Origin: Adiantum capillus-veneris
Taxonomy: Eukaryota > Streptophyta > Polypodiopsida > Polypodiales > Pteridaceae
Assembly: GCA_014529385.2 (NCBI GenBank)
Contig: CM043956.1
Coordinates: 67,108,281-67,172,280 of the forward strand
Direction of reading: 5' to 3'
DNA: 64,000 nt
Position 1 is the stretch's first letter, and every line of letters begins with the position of its first letter. Of this stretch, positions 59,160-64,000 are shown one piece after another. Below the pieces are notes generated by a model. It had not been told where the DNA came from and searched no databases. It worked only from the letters and a program-made list of their open reading frames with translations. The translations under genes and the position numbers were made by a program.

Positions 59160-59380
59160 GGTATTATCGCCCGCATTACCACAAAAAAACAAACAAATTT
59201 GCAATATGAAATTTCTCGTATGCGATAAAAACTGTGGCAGACATTGCAGTAATGGTCTAGCGGTAAAATCCGCGGTAATGCATGCGGCTACATTTCCGCG
59301 AGTATTACCGCGTGTGTTACTGCAAGAATATCCGCCACTGTTATCACGCATGTGTTATCGCGAGCATTACCGCAAACATG
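59160..59380. repeat. Subterminal GCGGTAAT repeats of the CACTA element
   Basis: ATTACCGC, TTATCGCG and GCGGTAAT variants recur about a dozen times in both orientations. Subterminal repeats of this kind bind the accessory transposase protein in known CACTA elements. Confidence 0.75.
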
Positions 59381-59789
59381 TTGATTAAAAAAAAAAAAAG
59401 ATGACCGTTTGGATGATCCTTTGGAGGACCATCCAAAAGGTCATCTATTTTTTTTATTTATTCAAAATATTTTACAAAAATTTATAATTACAACAAAATA
59501 TCACAATTGGACAATACATTGAGCCAAAAAAAGATTGATAATTTCATTTACACAAGTGGAATTACAATTGGAGGAGGTATTGAGCCAAAAAATGATAGGT
59601 ATTGCATTTACATAAAGGGCAAAAAAAGCCCGCGTATACAAAATAGAGGATGCTCATGGGGGACAGGGTGGCATTTTGCGTGGAACTCCTTGACTCTGCA
59701 AAACCAGAAAAAGAAACAATTAACACTTTGTTATTTAATATTTGATATAAAATCAACAATTTGATAATTTAAATAAGATTAAACTTATA

Positions 59790-61116
59790 TCTTGCAGACT
59801 TTTGCACGCATTTTCGAACTCCTCTCGAGAGACCATTTGATTTTCAAACAACCAACACCAAGTTTGATACTCAGTATGGTTCTCTCTATATCTCTACACA
59901 TCTCTGGTCGGGCGACTCATGGCAATATTATACTGACAAAAAAAAGCAACCAACTAATTAAATGAAAAACATTAGATTTTTTACAATAAAACTAATATTT
60001 TTACTTACATATTTGTCTTTCCAAGCCGTTTTTCCTCCCGAACCATAATGTGTAGGAGTCTGATGGGATGTGGCCTCAACTTGGCGCGTATACATCCTCG
60101 CACTCATTGCTCTTTCGTCCCCTTTCTCTTCCATAGATGTCTCCCACTCCACATCATGGACATTTCCTGGCCAATAGCTGTGCTCACGAGACTCCATTGT
60201 CCTCTTTGCATCTCTCCTCACAGTAGGTTTTTTGTTCTTGAGAAATGTTCTGACATGCTCTTGCAATCATTGCCTTGAGAATTGTTGCCCCTCAGGGTTG
60301 GGGAAACGCAGGTGCATGGTTGTCTCTATATATGTGAGGTTGTAGGGATCCTACTGATCAAATTTGAGAAAACAATTGATATATGTGGAGTGGATTAATT
60401 GGTTGACGTGTGTTCGGAATCTCCTGCCCTGAGCTGTCCTGAGATCCACCATACCTCCTCTATGAACCTGGTAGTATAATCCGCGAGCATCTGGTGCAGG
60501 CATGTCATGGTCCTCATCTTCTGTTAGATCAGGGAGCAGTGAATGTGGAGGAGAATCTGTAGTAATTCCCCCTCTCCAAAACAACAACTAGCTCCGCTCC
60601 CTTGTCGAGATCGACCGGCGCTAGCGCGCGAGCTGCCCTGGCGTTGACTGCCAGAAGAGCACCGACATGAATCTGGGGCAGAAGGTGGGATAGGTGATGG
60701 ATAGGTGGACGCCCGTGGCATCGCACCCAAGGGTGCTGCACTCAACGACGTCGGACCCTGTGAAGGAAAAGATGAACCTGGAGCTGTAGGTGGAAAACTC
60801 TGCAGATACAGAGTGCCACTAGTTGGAGTAGAAACCTTAGATAATCCAAAAGATGCTACCTGCACCGGTGAATAGCACTGCATAAGGGTCTGCTGCGAAC
60901 CTAACCACTCAGCCCGAAGACGCAATGCTCTCTCCACATCTGGATCGGTCAGAGGTACGGTAGCGGACCCACCAAGAGCGTCCTGAAACCAACCGAACCC
61001 TGATGATGACTGCTAAGGCGCTGTGAATGATAGACAGAGAGAGCGTCGGGATATGACATCCCATCTGCCATGAAATCCTCAATGCTACGAAAGCGTGGTG
61101 TGGAAGAAGAAGACAT
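59790..61116 (-). pseudogene. Transposase_24-like accessory gene of the CACTA element
   Basis: Starts MSSSSTPRFRSIEDFMADGM at 61116. After a frameshift near 60990 it continues VPLTDPDVERALRLRAEWL and a Ser/Pro-rich stretch. After another near 60580 it reads YYQVHRGGMVDLRTAQGRR and, beyond a stop near 60351, HLRFPNPEGQQFSRQ and FLKNKKPTVRRDAKR. Near 59800-59880, HTEYQTWCWLFENQMVSREE matches the end of the plant transposase_24 (Ptta/En/Spm) pattern. An intron probably separates that last part. Confidence 0.62.
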
Positions 61117-61489
61117 GATCTGCATTTATTACGACAAAGATAAAACTAGGTAATAAAAATTGAAATATATGTAAAAAAATTTACACATTGTTTTTTTTCA
61201 AACATTGGATTCTCTATAGTATCCAATGTTGAAAGAATCCAATATAGAAAGAATCCAAGCTGTGTCTACAACCTATAAAAGAACCTTGCAAATCCTTGAG
61301 TGCTAATAAGATATTAGTGTGTGTATTGGCTAATAAGAGATTATTGTGTTTATGATTAGTGTGACCGATTGCGCGATCACTTGGACGACCATTGGGGCCT
61401 AATACGTCACCTACAACTTAATCATGGAGGTATGTTTATGTTTTTGTGTTGATTACTGTTTAATTTAACATAATTAGTGTGTGTAATTG

Positions 61490-62740
61490 ACATGTACGCA
61501 CACTAATTAGTGTGTAATTGACATGAACACACACTAAGTAGTGTGTGCATTGGCCAATGCACACACTAATCACACACTAACTAGTGTGTGCATTGGTCAA
61601 TCCCATTGACCAATGCACACACTAATCACACACTAATTAGTGTGTGCATTGGCCAATCCAATTGACCAATGCACACACTAATCACACACTAGTTAGTGTG
61701 TGCATTGGTCAATCACATTGGTCAATGCACACACTAATCACACAGTAAATAGTGTGTGTTAACACACACTAATTAGTGTGTGCATTGGTTAATGGGATTG
61801 ACCAATTCACAAACTAATCACACACTAATTAGTGTGTGCATTGGTCAATGGGATTGGCCAATTCACACACAATTCACACACTCATTAGTGTATTAGCCAT
61901 CACATTGGCCAATGCACACACTAATCACATACTAATTAGTGTGTGATGAGTGTGTGCATTGGTCAATGGGATTGGCCAATGCACACACTCATTAGTGTGT
62001 GTTAGCCATCACATTGGTCAATGCACACACTAATCACACAGTAAATAGTGTGTGTTAACACACACTAATTAGTGTGTGCATTGGTTAATGGGATTGACCA
62101 ATTCACAAACTAATCACACACTAATTAGTGTGTGCATTGGTCAATGGGATTGGCCAATTCACACCCAATTCACACACTCATTAGTGTATTAGCCATCACA
62201 TTGGCCAATGCACACACTAATCACATACTAATTAGTGTGTGTTAGCACACACTAATGAGTGTGTGCATTGGCCAATCCCATTGACCAATGCACACACTCA
62301 TCACACACTAATTAGTGTGTGCATTGGCCAATTCCATTGACCAATGCACACACTAATCACACACTAATTAGTGTGCGCATTGGCCAATCCCATTGACCAA
62401 TGCACACACTAAACACACACTAATTAGTGTGTGCATTGACCAATCACATTGGCCAATGCACACATTTATTAGTGTGTGTTAACACACACTAATTAGTGTG
62501 CACATTGGCCAATCACATTGATCAATGTACACAGTAATTAGTGTGTATTAAGTTTAGGTTTTGCAAGTAAGTGTTAAGTTTAACATGGGCATTAGAATAA
62601 TTAACAAATTTAGGTTTTTGTGTGTCTTTACTTACACTAATTAGTGTGTGCATTAGAATAATGCACACACTAATTAGTGTGTGTAATCACACACTAATTA
62701 GTGTATGCATATACTAATGCATAACTTACACTAACATATG
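61490..62740. repeat. Palindromic satellite inside the CACTA element
   Basis: Unit of about 56 bp built from CACACACTAATTAGTGTGTG (itself a palindrome) and CATTGGYCAAT...ATTGRCCAATG (also a palindrome), repeated about 20 times with variants. A block of about 190 bp at 61738 recurs almost unchanged at 62035. Confidence 0.92.
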
Positions 62741-62935
62741 CATGTGTGTGCATATGTGTATTTGCATGCGTGTTAACTTGTGAGTGTGTATATTGCATGT
62801 CTGTATATATGCATGTGTATGTATGTGTGTGTATGCATGTGTATGAGTGTATGCATTTGTGTGTATGCATACATACATGTGTATGAGTGTATGCATGTGT
62901 ATGAGTGTATGCATGTGTGTGTATGTGTGTGAAAA
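62740..62935. repeat. (TG/CATG)-rich minisatellite
   Basis: GTATGCATGTGTATGAGTGT repeated with variants. Minus-strand open frames here are His/Thr low complexity and are rejected as genes. Confidence 0.85.
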
Positions 62936-63103
62936 AATCAAGAAACATAACAACAAAACTTACATGGAATTGAAGAACTTGTTGGGAGAAGGTAGGAGAG
63001 TATAGATGGAAGAGCAGAGATAGTGGAGAGTAGAAGAGTAGAGATGGAGGAAGAGATCAAGGTTGTGAGGTTCACGCCCCTATTTATTAAAAAATTTGAA
63101 AAT

Positions 63104-63180
63104 TATTTTTCCGCGCCTATTATCGCGTGCATTACCACGTACGTTACCGCGTGCATTACCGCAAGTATTACGGCGGCGCA
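63104..63180. promoter_or_regulatory. Internal block of CACTA-type ATTACCGC repeats
   Basis: TTATCGCGTGCATTACC, GTTACCGCG, CATTACCGCAAG and TATTACGGCGG in tandem, the same motif family as the left subterminal block. It lies upstream of the TNP2-like frame. Confidence 0.6.
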
Positions 63181-63429
63181 ATTTCAGCCCATCCACAGAG
63201 AAGGCCACGTTCTGACATTATTACTATTGATTTCCAAAATCTATTGGTACTATGGTTTTGATAAAATGTATATAAAATGAAAGTATTCATAGTACTTTGA
63301 AAATGATATTTCTACCTAAAATTTTTGATTACCATTCATGTTAAATTTATTTTTTTAACTTTTTACTGATATATTATTAACCTTTTTTTGTAATTTGATT
63401 TTAATTAGTGTATGTAATTTATTAATGTA

Positions 63430-64000
63430 GGTTGCTTGGGATGATTTTGGCCCGTCCACTGAACCGGATAGATCACGGTGGTTGGCTGAGCGATTACCAT
63501 GCCCATGCGTGCGGTACAAATGCGCCATTGCTCGACTTTGACGGATAAGCTTGAGTCCTGTAGAAGATTATGGACTATGGGACGATCCTCGCAAGCGTGC
63601 ACGGATGGAAACAACCGATCTGCGGTTGTAGCGGCTATTGACGTCACCCCTCATTGGCGTGTGGTTGGTGGAGGAGGGGAAAGGAGGGTGAAAGAGCGCA
63701 TGCGCCAGGAATCCATTAGAGAGGGAGAAAGCACATCAAATCATCCAACTTCTTCTCCCTCTACGAGTGACCACATTCCATCTCCTTACGTGATGCAGAA
63801 GACGACCATTTGCATAGAATGGTTGAGGATCTCCTTTCACGAGAGGAGGAGCATGAACCAGAGTGTGCGTGCGAAGAAGATTCCGAAAGAACGAGGAGTG
63901 AGCTACTCGATTTGACACACACTGCACTATATGAGAGATGCTCTTACTCCATTTTAAGGGCATCTCTCAAAGTTCTTAACCTTCAGGCGATGTTTGGATG
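63430..64000 (+). pseudogene. TNP2-like CACTA transposase, N-terminal part, runs off the window
   Basis: RWLAERLPCPCVRYKC (63477-63525) fits the plant transposase-associated domain (R-C-P-C-x-x-C). In the same frame at 63791-64000, DHLHRMVEDLLSREEEHE and TALYERCSYSILRASLKVLN, followed by A-M-F-G-W, fit the conserved TNP2 start (L-Y-x-G-C, L-x-L-x-x-x-x-G-W). Stops between the two parts show either an intron or decay. The rest lies beyond 64000. Confidence 0.68.

Larger units (their letters stand above)
59143..64000. mobile_element. CACTA (En/Spm) DNA transposon, left part
   Basis: The inferred terminus is CACTATAACATATGC at 59143. About 220 bp of subterminal repeats follow, with GCGGTAAT/ATTACCGC motifs in both orientations. 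Inside are a minus-strand transposase_24-like gene, a palindromic satellite and the beginning of a plus-strand TNP2-like transposase that leaves the window. The right terminus is outside, so the target duplication cannot be checked. The internal block at 63104-63180 repeats the same ATTACCGC motifs. Confidence 0.7.

Noticed and set aside
59260-59300. Possible tRNA-like or structured RNA in the GCGGTAAT cluster
   Set aside because: No cloverleaf can be drawn; the motif repeats fit CACTA subterminal repeats.
62694-62956. His/Thr-rich minus-strand frames
   Set aside because: Translation of the TG minisatellite.

Overview
The window is nuclear DNA of a land plant. The evidence is GT-AG introns with plant-like spacing, Ty1/copia elements primed from initiator-methionine tRNA, a Ty3/gypsy element with 2.2-kb LTRs, a plant LINE with a DUF4283-type ORF1, and hAT, MULE and CACTA DNA transposons. 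Many old, nested, mutated elements point to a large repeat-rich genome (fern, lycophyte or gymnosperm would fit), but the species cannot be told from the sequence. No rRNA, tRNA or CRISPR was found.

Left accessory block, 1-14350: a five-exon transposase-like gene with five in-frame stops (904-3860); a TATA box and then a 293-codon histone H3-like frame with a roughly 200-residue tail, split by a copia element (3996-9341); an 820-bp palindrome made of two mirrored hairpins (9471-10290); and two unrecognised minus-strand genes (10421-12001, intact, two exons; 12249-13588, frameshifted). The H3-like gene is the most unusual object here: it keeps the first seven residues of the H3 tail and the histone fold, but has its own long tail.

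Nested retrotransposon block, 14351-44258: a copia element (14351-28572) interrupted in its reverse transcriptase by a complete-ended but internally deleted gypsy element (18354-26878, ACGT target duplication); a solo LTR of a related family, also flanked by ACGT (29926-32003); a 5' copia fragment (about 32230-34078); a copia fragment (35030-37976) joined to a LINE (37977-40342); a duplicated perfect hairpin (41947-42125); a MITE (42173-42510); and a gypsy gag fragment (43791-44258).

Gene-like block, 44450-55234: a promoter, then an inferred 5' UTR intron filled by a 176-bp tandem array, leading to an atypical protein kinase gene (45926-47407); a coiled-coil RING-H2 protein (47934-48770); a broken hAT transposase (minus strand, 49058-50802); and a four-exon MULE/SWIM transposase-like gene whose frame is open for 1,079 codons (minus strand, 51734-55234).

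Right block, 55235-64000: TG/AT-rich repeats, an inverted piece of the 14-28 kb copia LTR, an unassigned stretch, and the left part of a CACTA element starting at 59143. That element holds a minus-strand transposase_24-like gene, a palindromic satellite, and the start of a TNP2 transposase running off the end of the window.
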